The notes: generated from the letters alone by a model not told the origin. DNA of 64,000 bases from Acanthopleura granulata (GCA_016165875.1 JABBOT010000007.1:13981806-14045805); one strand, 5' to 3'; counted from the stretch's first letter, positions 45,976 to 58,400 are shown. Translations and numbers: made by a program.

Positions 45976-48900
45976 TCGTGACCACCAGCCCTGAGTGAAA
46001 TTGTTTCAGTGATTTCTTTCATAAGAGAAACAAATAAAGAACGAATCTAAGAATTTTTTGGTGTTGATGTGGAAGCTGCTTTCATGGTGCTACACTGTAA
46101 AACGGCCAACTCACAACGCGTTTAATGTGTAATTAAACTTCAAACAAGAGTGTTTAATATACATACACATATATTTAAGTATTAGACATTAAGTGTCTAA
46201 AATACAGGTCCATACCATAATACTATGGTCCCCAGGGATTTAATATCTCATGCATAAAAGTGTTTATAAGTTTAACATCAAAAATTAGAGAGCACAGAGA
46301 AAAAAAGATGGGTACTGGGGCTGTTAACATGTTAGACCCCTTGGCCATAGTGCAGTTAATTTGTAAAAACATTGCTTCAAGTCTATATTCAACAATTTCT
46401 CTATATTTAACTGCCTCGATATCAATAGGTAGTAAGTAACTAACTCCAATCACATAAATCTTCAGGAGTTTTACGGTGTATGGGAGATAACTCTTGTAAA
46501 GTGCAAACCTGCATTTATGAATCAGTGAGTTACCTCCCTCTTTCAGAATGTACCCACCGCTCCATATATTGTGCACATCCTTGTTTAAGTTTTACCTTGT
46601 CCTTAACAATTTTTCAGTCATATCACGACCAGGAGTTCTTTGAATATATGTACACTGTGTCTTCTTGTAGTAGTCCATGCCGTCCCTGGAACATCATGCC
46701 GAAGTCACCAATCGTGATACCCCACCTAGTACTTATAGATACACAGGGCCAGTCAAACCTTGCACCTTGCTCCTTGCTCTGTCAGGAACGATGCAACAAC
46801 AAGTATCATTCTAAAGTCATTGGTATAACACGACCTGGGATTGATCCCGGGTCTCCTGACCTCGATCCGAACGATCTACACACTAGGCCAACCACGCGCT
46901 GATTGGTAGGCATGTATTCCGGGGATTTACAAGTTGTGAAGAAATGTAATTCCTTGCTCCTTTTTTCATTTTTTCTGCTCGTTGGATGGCATCATGTTGT
47001 AGAGCAGACTTCAAAGTTTCACTCCAGGTATACATTTCCATGATTTTTATACATGGAAAAGGATGCACACTTGGCAAAAGGAGTGATAAATCAGGGTTCG
47101 CTGACCTCTTACTGGGTACATTTCACCACGATCAGCTGTTTGCAAACTTTCCAAAAAAATTCCATCGGTCAACCCCCTACCACGAATTTCACTGGAGTTT
47201 TCCCAGTGGACAAGGACCAAACGTTGGCATGTAAGTAAGCTAAATGATAAATTAATTAATTACAACCAGACTGCTAAGGCTAATGATGGCTAGGTTGTAC
47301 GTACGATTCGAAGGCCTCGTACGAGCGGGTCTTTTAACATTCAGTTGTACAACATTCAGTTTTCGATCGACACAGTAAATTCTTCTCACACGTTGCCGTC
47401 TTTGGGAAAGTTCAGCAGACATGATTCAACGGGGTTTCTCTTATACTAGGCCTACAACAGAAAGTCAGTTGGATTATGTCGTGACACGTTTGACTTGCTT
47501 GGCCTATCAAAGCAAATGGATCGATTCACCACATCGGGTGTACCCTTCCACCCCCTTACTCTTTACAATTGCTTCCGGTGAAGGAAATTGTGACGTCAAT
47601 GATGACGTCACAGAAAGATAGAACATTTATAACACTTGTGTGGGACATCCGGTTCACTTATTTTGCAACATTAATAACTATGATTGGCCGAATTGACAAT
47701 TCTTGATTGACAGGTTGGAAACGCCCCAAAGCCATATTTCGGATGCTTCTCCTCACAAGTTGTTCATCATTGGCTCGCCAGTAAATGGTAACACGCATCA
47801 CGTGTAATTTATTACGCGGTCTCCAAAAGCCGTTGAACAACAGCTTCTGTCAGTTTATTTCTTTATTTTTTTTTTCTTTAACAATTTCGAATTAGACCCC
47901 TGTTGTACTCCACAAATCTAGGTGGAACACAAACTGCATGCATTTATTTGACTGGTGATAACCCCGTTCTCAAGCAGTTTTACTTCATTTGGGAAGGGAA
48001 AGGGAAAACAGGAAGGCCAGGAGAAAATCACTGCCCTCGGCAGGTAACTGGCAAACTTCCTGAATCAAGAACTTCGGTTAAAAAAGCCAATACCGGAATC
48101 GAACAAGATTCTTATATAAAGGCTAGTCGCAGCATACCAGCGTTTTGTTTTTTTGTTTGTTTTTTTTTTCTGGTGTTTGGTTTTTGTTTTTTTGTTTTTT
48201 GGCGTGCATCGCCCCAGTGGGACGGAAAACGCCAACAGAAATCAACTGATCCAGCCAAGCCTCTTTTCTATACGTGCGAAGGTTTAGATAGCGGTTCACG
48301 AGTAATTGAATCCATTGATACATAGTTTACTGACCACTTGCTGGTTTTCCAGCCGGACATGGGACGTGGCGGGAGGGGGAGCGTATTGGTGGGTTCGAAT
48401 CATAGCACAGCCACAATGACGGGGTGAGTCCAATCACAGGATAATTCATCCGGTATTAAGCACTTCGGATCCTCACATTTTTTATCTACCAGTCAATTTA
48501 CTGCAGGAAGCCAGAACTATACCTACTCTCTTTCTCGGGTTTCTTTACGGGTGTCGATCATTTATTAATTCGTTTGACTGAGTCTTCACGCCTTGATCAA
48601 GAATTCATATATATGGTGTTTAAGTTTCAGAATTGGGGAAACCAGAGTGCTGCTTGGTGGTGGTGCCAGGGAGAGGGGTCGCTTTTCCCTATCATACCCT
48701 CTCGAGAAGTGCCGTGGCTGGGCTTCAATCTGCGACTTCACATTTGAATGTAATCCGTTCTCAGGTATAGATAAATAAGATAGTACATCATTTCGTCAAG
48801 TCAGACAGTAAATCAAAGGCAATCCACAAAGCCACTAATTAAAATGCAGATTACACACTAAGACGTCAAATATGAATTTGCTTTCAAGATAAATTTATTC

Positions 48901-49013
48901 AGAGAAAGGAAGGTTTCGGAAAATACTAGGTGCATAATACACGTAATCTAAAGGGTAAAAATATATGGACTGCATTGTAATCATGCATGTGCGAGAGGAC
49001 TTGATCGCTTAAA
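45976..49013. other. non-viral part of direct repeat copy A, no gene
   Basis: No coding region is supported. Apart from the SINE C copy and low-complexity tracts I recognise nothing. Homology with copy B is continuous, with small indels; for example, copy B has about 130 extra bases near 50945-51080. Confidence 0.65.
46640..46905 (-). mobile_element. SINE family C in direct repeat copy A
   Basis: Contains the antisense B-box region 'gggattgatcccgggtctcc' and the A-box complement 'cacactaggccaacc'. The equivalent copy lies at 51300-51563. Confidence 0.7.
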
Positions 49014-49273
49014 TTTATTTCTTTATTCGATTGGTGTTTTACGCCGTACTCAAGAATATTTCAGTTATGTGACGACGGCCAGAATTATGGTGGGAGGAAA
49101 CCGGACAGAGCCCGGCGGAAACCCACGATCATCCGCGGGTTGCTGGCAGATCTTTCCACGCCGGAGAGAAAGCCAGCATGAGCTGTACCTGAACTCACAG
49201 CGACCACATTGGTGGGAGGCTTCGGTTTGTTGCGCTGCGATAGCACACAAATAGACTGATCCAAGGAACCCCT
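49014..49273 (-). mobile_element. SINE family A, near full length (copy A)
   Basis: Runs from the tail ('ttatttctttattcgattgg' on the plus strand) through the body to the tRNA-like head ending near 'ccaaggaacccc'. It was duplicated with the block to 53517-53776. Confidence 0.8.
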
Positions 49274-49328
49274 GATCTCTTAAAGGAATATTATATGATA
49301 AATTCGTGAAGCGAGAAATCAATATGAA

Positions 49329-50018
49329 TCTTCTTGGAGAACTTGAACTACGAATCTGGTGGTAATTGGTGAATAATCATCGCGATTCACTACTGCTATC
49401 ATCGGCGCCATCAGTCCCACCGGACCCACCAGTTCCACCAGTGCATGGATCTGAAAGAGACAAAAAGAAAAAATCCCTAAATGATCGCTTGCTAGTTTAT
49501 TGTTGCTCGAGAGAAATGCTGTCAACAACCAGTCGTTGTTCGGTCGTGTGAAAACATCGACTTAAAACACCGTCGCTTTGGCCTGATGCTGGAAAATGGC
49601 TGACAGGAATCGATGCCTTTGCTACTTAGCTTTACTCTAGCACCAAATTAATAACGGTTTGGACGATATCCAGGGCACACCCTAACAGGAATCGTTGTTG
49701 AGATGTAGGTAACTGTCGACCAGGTCCACGGAAAGAAAAGAGTCAATAGATAGACAAATATGAGTTTTCCAGTTAAGTTAATTCAACTAAAAAAAAATAC
49801 TGAGCCATATGACTAGATCAACTAAGTCATTGAAAACTCCTCTCATTGTTTGGGTGACTTCCGAGAGCAATCAAAGAACTGGTAGATCATTTATGAGTCA
49901 GTATTAACATAATAACAGGAGTCTTCATTGACTGAACATATCTGGTCATATGTCTCTTCTGAGTTAAAATAGTTTTTACTGGAAAACTCTTTTAGAAAAC
50001 TTTTAGTCTGTTGACTCT
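49329..50018. other. spacer between the two direct-repeat copies
   Basis: About 690 bp unlike either copy. It contains one possible terminal exon on the minus strand (49377-49450). The remainder shows nothing recognisable. Confidence 0.6.
49377..49450 (-). CDS. possible terminal exon, Gly/Ser/Asp-rich
   Basis: A strong acceptor ('tttttgtctctttcag') precedes a frame reading 'PCTGGTGGSGGTDGADDSS' and ending in TGA. It could be the last exon of a gene truncated by the rearrangement, but no upstream exon was found and the stretch is short, so chance is a real alternative. Confidence 0.25.
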
Positions 50019-50105
50019 TTCAGGGGGGAATAACTCTCACAGGCATATGCAATAAAACCTCCCGGCATATCACTTACCACGTCATTATATAATTAGACAC
50101 CGACC

Positions 50106-50441
50106 ATGTCAGCAAGATTACGTCGCTTCGCACCTTTGCCAAAACTTCTGGTCAAGGGTGGCCTGCAGGTGAAGGAGACAATTCTTCGTGGACCTAATGC
50201 TGAATTTATCCGCTGTGTATGCGAGGTTTGTAAGAACATTTTAAATGGGAAAATCCCATTAACACCAGCTCAGAAGGCCCGGTTACATCCTCACAAGACA
50301 CATATACGTGCGCAAGTAAACAAGGACACTCCGCTTCATCGTAAACGGGCCATTATACACAAAGGTGGAATAGCACGCCTCTTTATGGCCATTCCGGCTA
50401 TTGTCTCTCTTATAGGTGGATTGTTTAAGGGTGGAAGTTAA
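50106..50441 (+). CDS. pX-like protein, copy B
   Basis: 111 residues and open, differing from copy A at roughly ten positions, including LFMAIPAIVSLIGGLFKGG at the end, where copy A has D and Q instead of G and K. No ATPase lies upstream of this copy; the adjacent DNA is the spacer. It therefore survives as an isolated viral ORF. Family role as for copy A. Confidence 0.7.
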   Translation: MSARLRRFAPLPKLLVKGGLQVKETILRGPNAEFIRCVCEVCKNILNGKIPLTPAQKARLHPHKTHIRAQVNKDTPLHRKRAIIHKGGIARLFMAIPAIVSLIGGLFKGGS

Positions 50442-53400
50442 GAAAAAGAAAAAAAATGTCTCATATGAAAGAAATGGCCTTAGTTGAACTTCATTCGTGA
50501 CCACCAGCCCTGAGTGAAATTGTTTCAGTGATTTCTTTCATAAGAGAAACAAATAAAGAACGAATCTAAGAATTTTTTGGTGTTGATGTGGAAGCTGCTT
50601 TCATGGTGCTACACTGTAAAACGGCCAACTCACAACGCGTTTAATGTGTAATTAAACTTCAAACAAGAGTGTTTAATATACATACACGTATATTTAAGTA
50701 TTAGACATTAAGTGTATAAAAGATAGGTCTATACCATAATACTATGGTCCCCAAGGATTTAATATCTTATGCATAAAAGTGTTTATAAGTTTAACATCAA
50801 AAATTACAGTGCACAGAGAAAATAAAGATGGGTACTGGGGCTGTTAACATGTTAGACCCCTTGACCCTAGTGCAGCTAATTTTTAAAAACATTGCTTAAA
50901 GTCTATATTCAACAAATTCTCTTTCTTTAACTGCCTCAATATCAGAAAATATTAAAAGCATATCTCAACGTTTAATGTATTTGAACTACCCGAGATCCTT
51001 TAAAAAAACCCTATAAATAACTGAAGGAGTCAGAGGAGTGGATGTAAACTTTCATTCTATTTTTTGTGACAGAATGAAAAAAGAAAATCGAGGATAGGTA
51101 GTAAGTAACTAACTCGAATTACATAAATCTTCCAGAGCTTTACGATGGATGGGAGATAACTCTTCTATCGTGCAATCCTGCATGTGTATATCAGTGATTT
51201 ACCTCCCTCTTTTAGACTATACCGACCGCCACATACATTGTGTACATATGTGTTTAAGTTTTTACGTTGTCCTTACCAGTTTTTCAGTCATATCACGACC
51301 AAGAATCCTTTGAATACATGTACACTGTGTCTTTTTGTAGTAGTCCATGCCGTCCCTGGAACATCATGCCGAAGGCACAAATCATGATACCCCACCTAGT
51401 ACTTACAGTCAGTCAAACCTTGCACCTTGCTCCTTGCTCTGTCACAAACGATGCAGCAACAAGTATAATTCTGAAGTCATCGATATAACACGACCTGGGA
51501 TTGATCCCGGATCCCCTGACCTCGATCCGAACGATCTACACACTAGGCCAACCACGCGCTGATTGGTAGGCCTATATTCTGAGGATCTACAAGTTGGGAA
51601 GGAATGCAATTCCTTGCTCCTTTTTTTTTCATTTTTTCTGCTCTTTGGGTGGGGTCATTTCGTAGAGCAGATTTCAAAGTTTCACTCCAGGTATAAATTT
51701 GCATGATTTTTGGACATGGAAAAGGATGCACACTTGGCAAAAAGGAGTGATAAATCATGGTTCGCTGACCTCTCACTGGGCGCATTTCACCACGATCAGC
51801 TGTTCGCAAACTTTCCAAAATATTCCAACCCCCTATCAGGAATTTCACTGGAGTTTTCCCAGTGGACAAGGACCATGCGTTAGCATGTAAGTAAGCTAAA
51901 TGAGAAATTAATTGTGAATTATAGCCAGACTGTTAAGGCTCATGATGGCTAGGGTGTACGTACGATTCGAAGGCCTCGTACGAGAGGGTCTTTTAACATT
52001 GAGTAGTAAATTCTTCTCACACGTTGCCGTCTTTGAGAAAGTTCAGCAGTCATGATGCAGCGGGGCTTTTCTTATACTAGGCCTACAACAGAAAGTCAGT
52101 TGGATTATGTCATGACACGTTTGACTTCCTTGGCCTATCAAAGCAAATGGATAGATCCACCACATCGGGTGTCCCCCACCACCCCGTTACTTTTTATTCA
52201 ATTGCTTGTGTGGAAAGGAGTTGTGACGTCAATGGTGGCGTCACAGAAAGATAGAACACTTGTAACAGTTGTGGGGGACATCCGGTTCACTTATTTGCAA
52301 CATTAATAATTATGATTGGCCGAATTGGCAATTCTTGATTGACAGTTTGGAAAAGCCCTAAAAACATATTTCGGATGCTTCTCTTCGCAAGTTGTTTATC
52401 ATTGGCTAGCCAGTGAATGGTAACACGCATCACGTGTAAATTATTACGTGGCCTCCAAAAGCCGTTGAACAACAGCTTCTTTCAGTTTTTTTTTTGTTGG
52501 TTTTTTGGTTTGTTTGGTTTTTTAACAATTTCGAAATAGACCCCTGTTTTACTCCACAAATATAGGTGGAAAACAAACTGCATGTATTTATTGACTGGTG
52601 ATAACGCCGTTCTCGAACAGTTCTACTTCATTTGACGGCTGTCAGGTATACGGTAAGGGAAAACAGGAAAGCCTGGAGAAAATCACTCTTCATATATAAA
52701 AGCTAGTTGCAGTATACCAGGGTTTTTTTTTTTTTGTTTTTGGTTTTTTTTTGGGGGGGGGGTTCTTTCCTTTTTTGTGTTTTTTGGTTTTTTTCGGCGT
52801 GCATCGCCCCAGTGGGACCGAAAACGCCAATGCAAACTAATCCCTCTTCCCCCATACCACCGTTTTATCATCTGATCCAGCCAAGCCTTGTTTCTATACG
52901 TGCGAAGGTTTAGGCAGCGTTTCACCCGTAACTGAATCCATTGATACATACAGTTTACTGACCACTTGCTGGTTTTCCAGCCGGATCGGGGACCTGGGGG
53001 GTTGGAGTTGGGATTGGTGGGTTCGACTCATAGCACAGCCACAATGAGGTGTTGATTCCAATCACAGGATAATTCATCCGGTGACTTCATTTTTTCAAGA
53101 ATTCATATATATGGTGTTTAAGTTTATAGGATTGGGGAAACCAAAGTGCTGCTTGGTGGTGGTGCCGGGGAGGGGGGGGGGTTGCTTTTCCCTATAGTAT
53201 CCTCCCGAGAAGTGCCACGGTTGGGCTTGAATCTCCGACCTCATATTTGAATGTAATCCGCTCTCAGGTATAGATAAATAAATTAGTACATCAATTCGCT
53301 AAGTCAGACAGTAACTCAAAAGCAATCCACAAAGCCACTAATTAAAATGCAGATTACACACTAAGACGTCAAATATGAATTTGCTTTCAAGATAAGTCTA

Positions 53401-53516
53401 TTCAGAGAAAGGAAAGTTTCGGAAAATACTAGGTGCATAATACACGTAATCTAAAGGGTAAAAATGTAAAGACTGCATTGTAATCATGCATCTGGCAGAG
53501 GACTTGATCGCTTAAA
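50442..53516. other. non-viral part of direct repeat copy B, no gene
   Basis: Parallel to copy A. It contains SINE C (51300-51563) and T- and G-runs (about 52722-52765 and 53167-53181). No gene is supported. Confidence 0.65.
51300..51563 (-). mobile_element. SINE family C in direct repeat copy B
   Basis: Duplicate of the copy at 46640-46905, with 'gggattgatcccggatcccc' and a deletion of about a dozen bases. Confidence 0.7.
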
Positions 53517-53776
53517 TTTATTTCTTTATTCGATTGGTGTTTTACACCGTACTGAAGAGTATTTCTCTTATATGACGGTGGCCAGAATTATGGTGGGAGG
53601 AAACCGGGCAGAGCCCGGCGGAAATCCAGGACCATCCACAGGTTGCTGGCAGATCCTTCCACGCCGGAGAGGAAGCCAGCATGAGCTGTACTTGAACTTA
53701 CAGCGACCGATTGGTGGGAGGCTTCGGTTTGTTGCGCTGCGATAGCACACAAACAGACTGCTCCAAGGAACCCCTG
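53517..53776 (-). mobile_element. SINE family A, near full length (copy B)
   Basis: Duplicate of 49014-49273 with scattered substitutions. The tRNA-like head ends near 'ccaaggaacccc'. Confidence 0.8.
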
Positions 53777-53993
53777 AAGCCTTACAAGAATATTATATGA
53801 TAAATTCGTGAAGCGAGAAATCAATATGAATCTAATATGAATTTAACATTGAGGAAAAACTAGTTACTAGCTTAAAGTTATCAGAAACGCAGCCTGGTTA
53901 AATCAAATGCAGGCTCTAAAGCAGCACAGGACCTTTAAATAACACACGCGTCATCTAAAAGACCATTTCGTGCCGATTCCAAACCTAGACCCT

Positions 53994-54105
53994 GTTACAC
54001 AAAACATTCGTAGGTTAAGTTCATTGTAACTAATATTGCTACCTATCTCTTTAAGATGGGCTGTCATGGTAGTTACAATCAACTTAGTCTACGACATCTT
54101 TGTAG
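53994..54105. mobile_element. palindromic MITE-like element, copy 2
   Basis: Same arms and loop as 12256-12368 ('acctatctctttaa' loop; 'tgtcatggtagttacaat' right arm) with more mismatches between arms. Confidence 0.65.
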
Positions 54106-55407
54106 AGTTGTGTTCTGGTCTTCTATGCCATATTTTATATGCGGTGAAAATGTAAATAGAGACCGAGGTGTTATACGCTGGACCTTTTGGACCTATATTA
54201 AACAGTATGAAGCACAGTGGCGTCTTCTATTCTTTTCAGCTCCTAAACATCTTCTAATTACTATGGATATGCCTACGTTTCTTCTTGTATCTGTATTTAA
54301 TATAGAAATATAACAGCCTCAACACGTTACCTAAACTGAATATGTGATTTGACTGTGCTTCAACCAGTTCAATATGGTCAAAAATACCATCGTAGAACCA
54401 CGATGTTTTTTGTATTTTCTTGCCGGTAAAAAGAATACCAAAAAAATAATGAAAAACATCTCTGGAATCTGCTAAAAAATTGCATTTCAAGTGATTTATA
54501 CTTTCTTTAAAGTTAGCCTCTTCCTTTAAGAGAACCCATCAGTACTTCAAAGATGCATGGTATTTTTATTTATCTCCAATTTACATTCTCGTTTCACCCG
54601 ATATTCACGTGGTTTTGTTTTGGGTTTTTTGTCACTTTTATGATGTCAATCAGTTCATGGGTGGAGGAAACCAGAGGGCTCAAAGTAAAACCCCGACCAT
54701 TGGTTAGTTACTGAAGAACTTTCTCACATGTGATGTAGAGATGGAAGACAAATCGTCTTCAACGAAGGTTACAATGCACCAGTGGCCAACCGATCCCCAT
54801 CGAACGCGGACTGTCACAAAGGCTCAACAAACTTCAAACCCGTGAGAAGCTACAAACTCCCTGCTCAGAGACTGGTTTGAATCCGCACCTCGTGTGTTTG
54901 TTTTTTTTTTCATTCTAAATGAATATTTAAGTAGACACAGGTGAAAAATCTAGGGAATACATTCTCGCAAAACCAGATGTCTTCTCTATACAGGGATGAC
55001 TCTGACATCTTTGGTGTGTAAATCGAGTTCAGTTCAATTATATGCTTACTACTCTCGCCCATTCAGATGCCAGAGCGAAGGAGTGTTTGTTACCAATCGG
55101 GATCGGTCTTAAATATGCAAGGCAGAATTTAGGTTACATGATGGCACAACAAGGATTTAAAACAAAGTGGGACGTGCTGAAGGATTCCACTGGATGCTCA
55201 GTTTAGACTAGTCCATAACCAGGTTGAACCAGTTGTAGTGATGGAAGAGGGACACAATATATGCACACACCAGAAGGACTTCTCGTCATTTGACGGAAAT
55301 ATAGTTAGGTTCGACGTTAACACAGGGACTCATTCTCGCACTCATCTCAGAAATTGTCCACCAGCAAGCAGTTCACCTGCCAAAGTGTACAGTATGCAAA
55401 TAGTACA

Positions 55408-55653
55408 CTTTATTTAATTATTTGATTGGTGTTTTACGCTGTACTGAAGAATATTTCACTTATCCGACGGCGGCCAGCATTATGGTGGGACGAAACCGGG
55501 CAGAGCCCGGGGAAACCCAAGACCATACGCAGGCTTGCTGGCAGACCTTCCTCAAGTACGGCAGGAGAGGAAGCCAGCATGAACTCACAGCGACCGCATT
55601 GGTGGAAAGCTTCGGGTCATTGTGCTGCGATAGCACTGAGCCACGGAGGCCCC
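55408..55653 (-). mobile_element. SINE family A, near full length
   Basis: Tail, body ('gccagcattatggtgggac') and head ending 'gagccacggaggccc', the clearest tRNA-like end in the window. Confidence 0.8.
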
Positions 55654-55756
55654 TCAAATAGTTCACATCAGTTCATCGGCGTGAATGTCCACCGGTGAAA
55701 GTCCCCTTATCCCCAAGTGTCCTTCTGCCTACATTTCCATAAGGAAAATACCTCCC

Positions 55757-55945
55757 ATTGCAAATTGTGGCCCTGACCAAATGACACAGGCCAACCGTTC
55801 AGCCAGCCACATGACATCAGGCAAATTGTGGTCGTGGCCAAACGACAAAGGCCAACCGTTCCCTTAGCCAAATAACACCAGGCAAATTGTGACCCTTGGC
55901 CAAATTACACATTCCAAATGTTCATCAACCAATGATAATGGCAAA
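55757..55945. repeat. three tandem units of about 60 bp
   Basis: Each unit starts 'ggcaaattgtg' or close, followed by 'ggccaaccgttc' or a degraded form, three times in a row. Confidence 0.6.
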
Positions 55946-55973
55946 TTTTACTTATTTATTTAGTACAGACGAC

Positions 55974-56137
55974 ACCCACAAAAACCCACAAACATCCACA
56001 GGTTGCTGGCAAACCTTTCCACGTATAATCAGAGAGAAATTCACCATCAGCTGGACTTCAACTCACCTCGACCGTATTGTGAGAGGCTCCCGGTTCATTG
56101 CGCTCTGCTTGAGCGCTAAATCGACCTCGGAGACCTG
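55974..56137 (-). mobile_element. SINE family A, diverged partial copy
   Basis: Contains 'ccacaggttgctggcaaacc' and the head with 'cgaccgtattgtgagaggct'. The tail is absent. Confidence 0.6.
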
Positions 56138-56411
56138 GCAAAAGACAAATTGTTGCTCCGGCAAAATGTCCACATAGCATATCGATCCCCAAGCAAAATG
56201 TCTAAGGTAGATTCGACGCAGTCGCTTTATCATTATTTAACGCAAAATTGAGAAACATTTGTTATGCGATGGCGGTCATTTTCATTGGTGGAGGAAGCTG
56301 GACTGTCCGGGTTAAACCAACAACTTTGCACAGGCTTGAGCGGTGGAGCACATATTGGTGGGGCACAGGTGGTCCTAATTAACGAACGTTATAGACTGTA
56401 CAGTGGTCTTC

Positions 56412-56523
56412 ATTTGTAGATTTCTACGTCCTCACAGTTCGTTGGACATCGGTGGAAATACTCGATGACGCTTGTATTTCCACCAATGCCCAACGAACTG
56501 TGAGGACGTAGAAATCTACAAAT
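56412..56523. repeat. near-perfect 49-bp inverted repeat
   Basis: Arms 56412-56460 and 56475-56523 pair at 47 of 49 positions around a 14-base loop. It lies within diverged SINE-like sequence. Such a perfect hairpin implies recent origin or copying within the hairpin. Confidence 0.85.
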
Positions 56524-57139
56524 TTCCTCTGCAAGGCCGTATTTGAACCGTTATGCTCCCAAATATCGTCCACAACCGTCCACAGGTTGCTGATAGATGT
56601 TTCAATGTATGGCCATAGAGAGAGCCAATCAGAGTTGGGCATGTTACGAGCTCTTAACGTTACGAGCACGTAACTACCGCGGCAACAAGCACTGTAGGCA
56701 TTGCGTCGCCATGACAGTCACGTGCTCATGACGTTCACACGGCTTCGTGAAAGTGGGCCCTTAAAGGAAAAGATAACAATAAGTATAACCAAAGTAAGTA
56801 AGGTCCATGCAAAGCTCAATGGGCGTAGACATATGTTTATGACGGGCTTGGTAATTTTATAAATTACCTTTCAATCTGGAATTCTTACGAGGCCGCGGGA
56901 TACGCCATTTTAGACAAACAGGAAACACGATATCGCGTCAGCTGTTTCTACGCTCTCCAGTATAAGAGGTGAGAAACTGTTTTATGTGCGAAGTACGGTC
57001 CCCTTTATTATGACAATCAAAGGTCACGCATCGCGGTAACATCCGTTCGATTTTCCATACAGGGGCGTTACTTTCTCAACTGCGATATCTCAGTTATCCT
57101 GCATCACGCGTCGTGGCCTCCTGGTTGAGACCTTAGGGA

Positions 57140-58132
57140 ATAACCCCAAATGTATTCCACTATACCACTTTCGGGGTGAGTATGGCTGTAAGTATATCAG
57201 ATTTGTCTCCTAATCAGACGGAAAACAGTTGATTTAACTTCACTTCTAACTGGCAAAATGGTAAACTTGGAACAGGGAACGTAACAATGGAAACAGATGT
57301 CTTCTCGGGTACTAGGAATGTCTCGTCCTTCATTAGTGAAAACTGAGCGCATGGCCGCTCGTTCAATTTTTAATTCCCTATGTAGGAGTTTTTGTTTAGT
57401 TTTTCAACTGAGATACCTTAGTTATCCTACATCACAAAAATAAAATGTGACGTTTATGGAACTATGAATGGGATTCTTAATTGATACATATACATTTGGT
57501 TTTCCTTTGTTTTAAAGCCTTAAACCCACATCAACCGCATTGGTGAGAGGCTCCGGGGTCATTGTACAGCACTAGTACGTTACCGGTCTCAATCACAGAG
57601 TCCCCCCAGCAGGTTAAATATCAATTTGGCGAAATATCCACAAAGTAAATTGTTGGCGGTAGAAACAGTTTCCATAGGAACTTATTCCCCGATGGTGAAT
57701 CTGTTCACCTCCGAAAATATCGATGCGACAAATACTCACGTGGCTAAGTGCCCACCTGGTAAATTGGACCAGACTAAAAATTTGACATTTTGCTAACTTG
57801 TGACCAATGAGTTCTTATCACTAAATCGTTACCTAAATGTTAACAGTAATGACTGATGCGCATGTAACCTTTTGATTAATGCAATGTATGTTTATTAATT
57901 GAATTGACTGATATTTAACACCGTTTTCTATGCAGCAATTTAAGACAGGCACGTTATGTTTATTTAGTTATTTCTTTATCCGGTTGGTATTGCCGTACTC
58001 CAAAATATTTTACTTATACATGTACGACGGCGGCCAGGATTATGGCTAAAAAAAACCGTGCAGACTGATTTTTTGATCCTTTATAGAGAAAAGTGCACGT
58101 GGTGGTATGGCATGACACTGCCCAAAACTTTG
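57140..58132. repeat. 1-kb dispersed repeat, copy 2
   Basis: Matches 24785-25797 in order and orientation, including both internal SINE A pieces (about 57520-57600 and 57960-58055). Its right edge abuts the left part of Polinton P2. Confidence 0.75.
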
Positions 58133-58194
58133 GTCGTGTGGAGACAAAGAGTACAACAAAACTAAGCCATTATATGGACGATTTATTGAATTTT

Positions 58195-58400
58195 CAGATT
58201 TGTTGACAAAATGCTGTTGTTGTTGTTGTTGTTAACGAATAGCCCCAGTTTTCACAAGTTCTCGATTTATTTTTCTCTACATAGCCCACGATTTGAATTT
58301 TGAGACTTGGTGAGAAAATGTTGTTGTCATTGTTGTTAACTAATAGTGCCAGTTTACGAGTTCTCGATTTATTTTTCAGTACATATCCCACGATGAAGTT
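58195..58400 (+). repeat. two tandem units upstream of P2 genes
   Basis: Two units of roughly 110 bp share 'gttgttgttaac', 'agttctcgatttatttttc' and 'cccacgat'. P1 has one diverged unit at the equivalent place. Confidence 0.6.

Larger units (their letters stand above)
45499..49328 (+). repeat. 3.8-kb direct repeat, copy A
   Basis: From 'ctttcagggaggaataact' to 'gcgagaaatcaatatgaatc' this block matches 50019-53831 in the same order and orientation. It contains the pX gene, about 3.3 kb of non-viral DNA, a SINE C copy (46640-46905), T/G-rich tracts near 48150-48200 and a SINE A copy (49014-49273). The offset is 4520 bp at the left edge. Confidence 0.9.
50019..53831 (+). repeat. 3.8-kb direct repeat, copy B
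   Basis: Matches 45499-49328 throughout. Its left edge starts at 'ctttcaggggggaataact', the spacer upstream of pX in the Polinton, so the duplication breakpoint lies inside the viral element, just after the ATPase. It contains pX copy B, SINE C (51300-51563) and SINE A (53517-53776). Confidence 0.9.
53832..58132. other. repeat-rich region between direct repeat B and Polinton P2
   Basis: No gene is supported. Contents: a MITE-like palindrome (53994-54105), SINE A copies (55408-55653 and 55974-56137), a three-unit repeat (55757-55945), a near-perfect hairpin (56412-56523) and the second copy of the 1-kb repeat (57140-58132). 54.1-55.4 kb and 56.7-57.1 kb show nothing recognisable. Confidence 0.65.

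Noticed and set aside
47903..48325. 140-codon frame in direct repeat copy A
   Set aside because: The middle is a T/G-rich tract (Phe/Cys run), and the homologous stretch in copy B does not keep it open.
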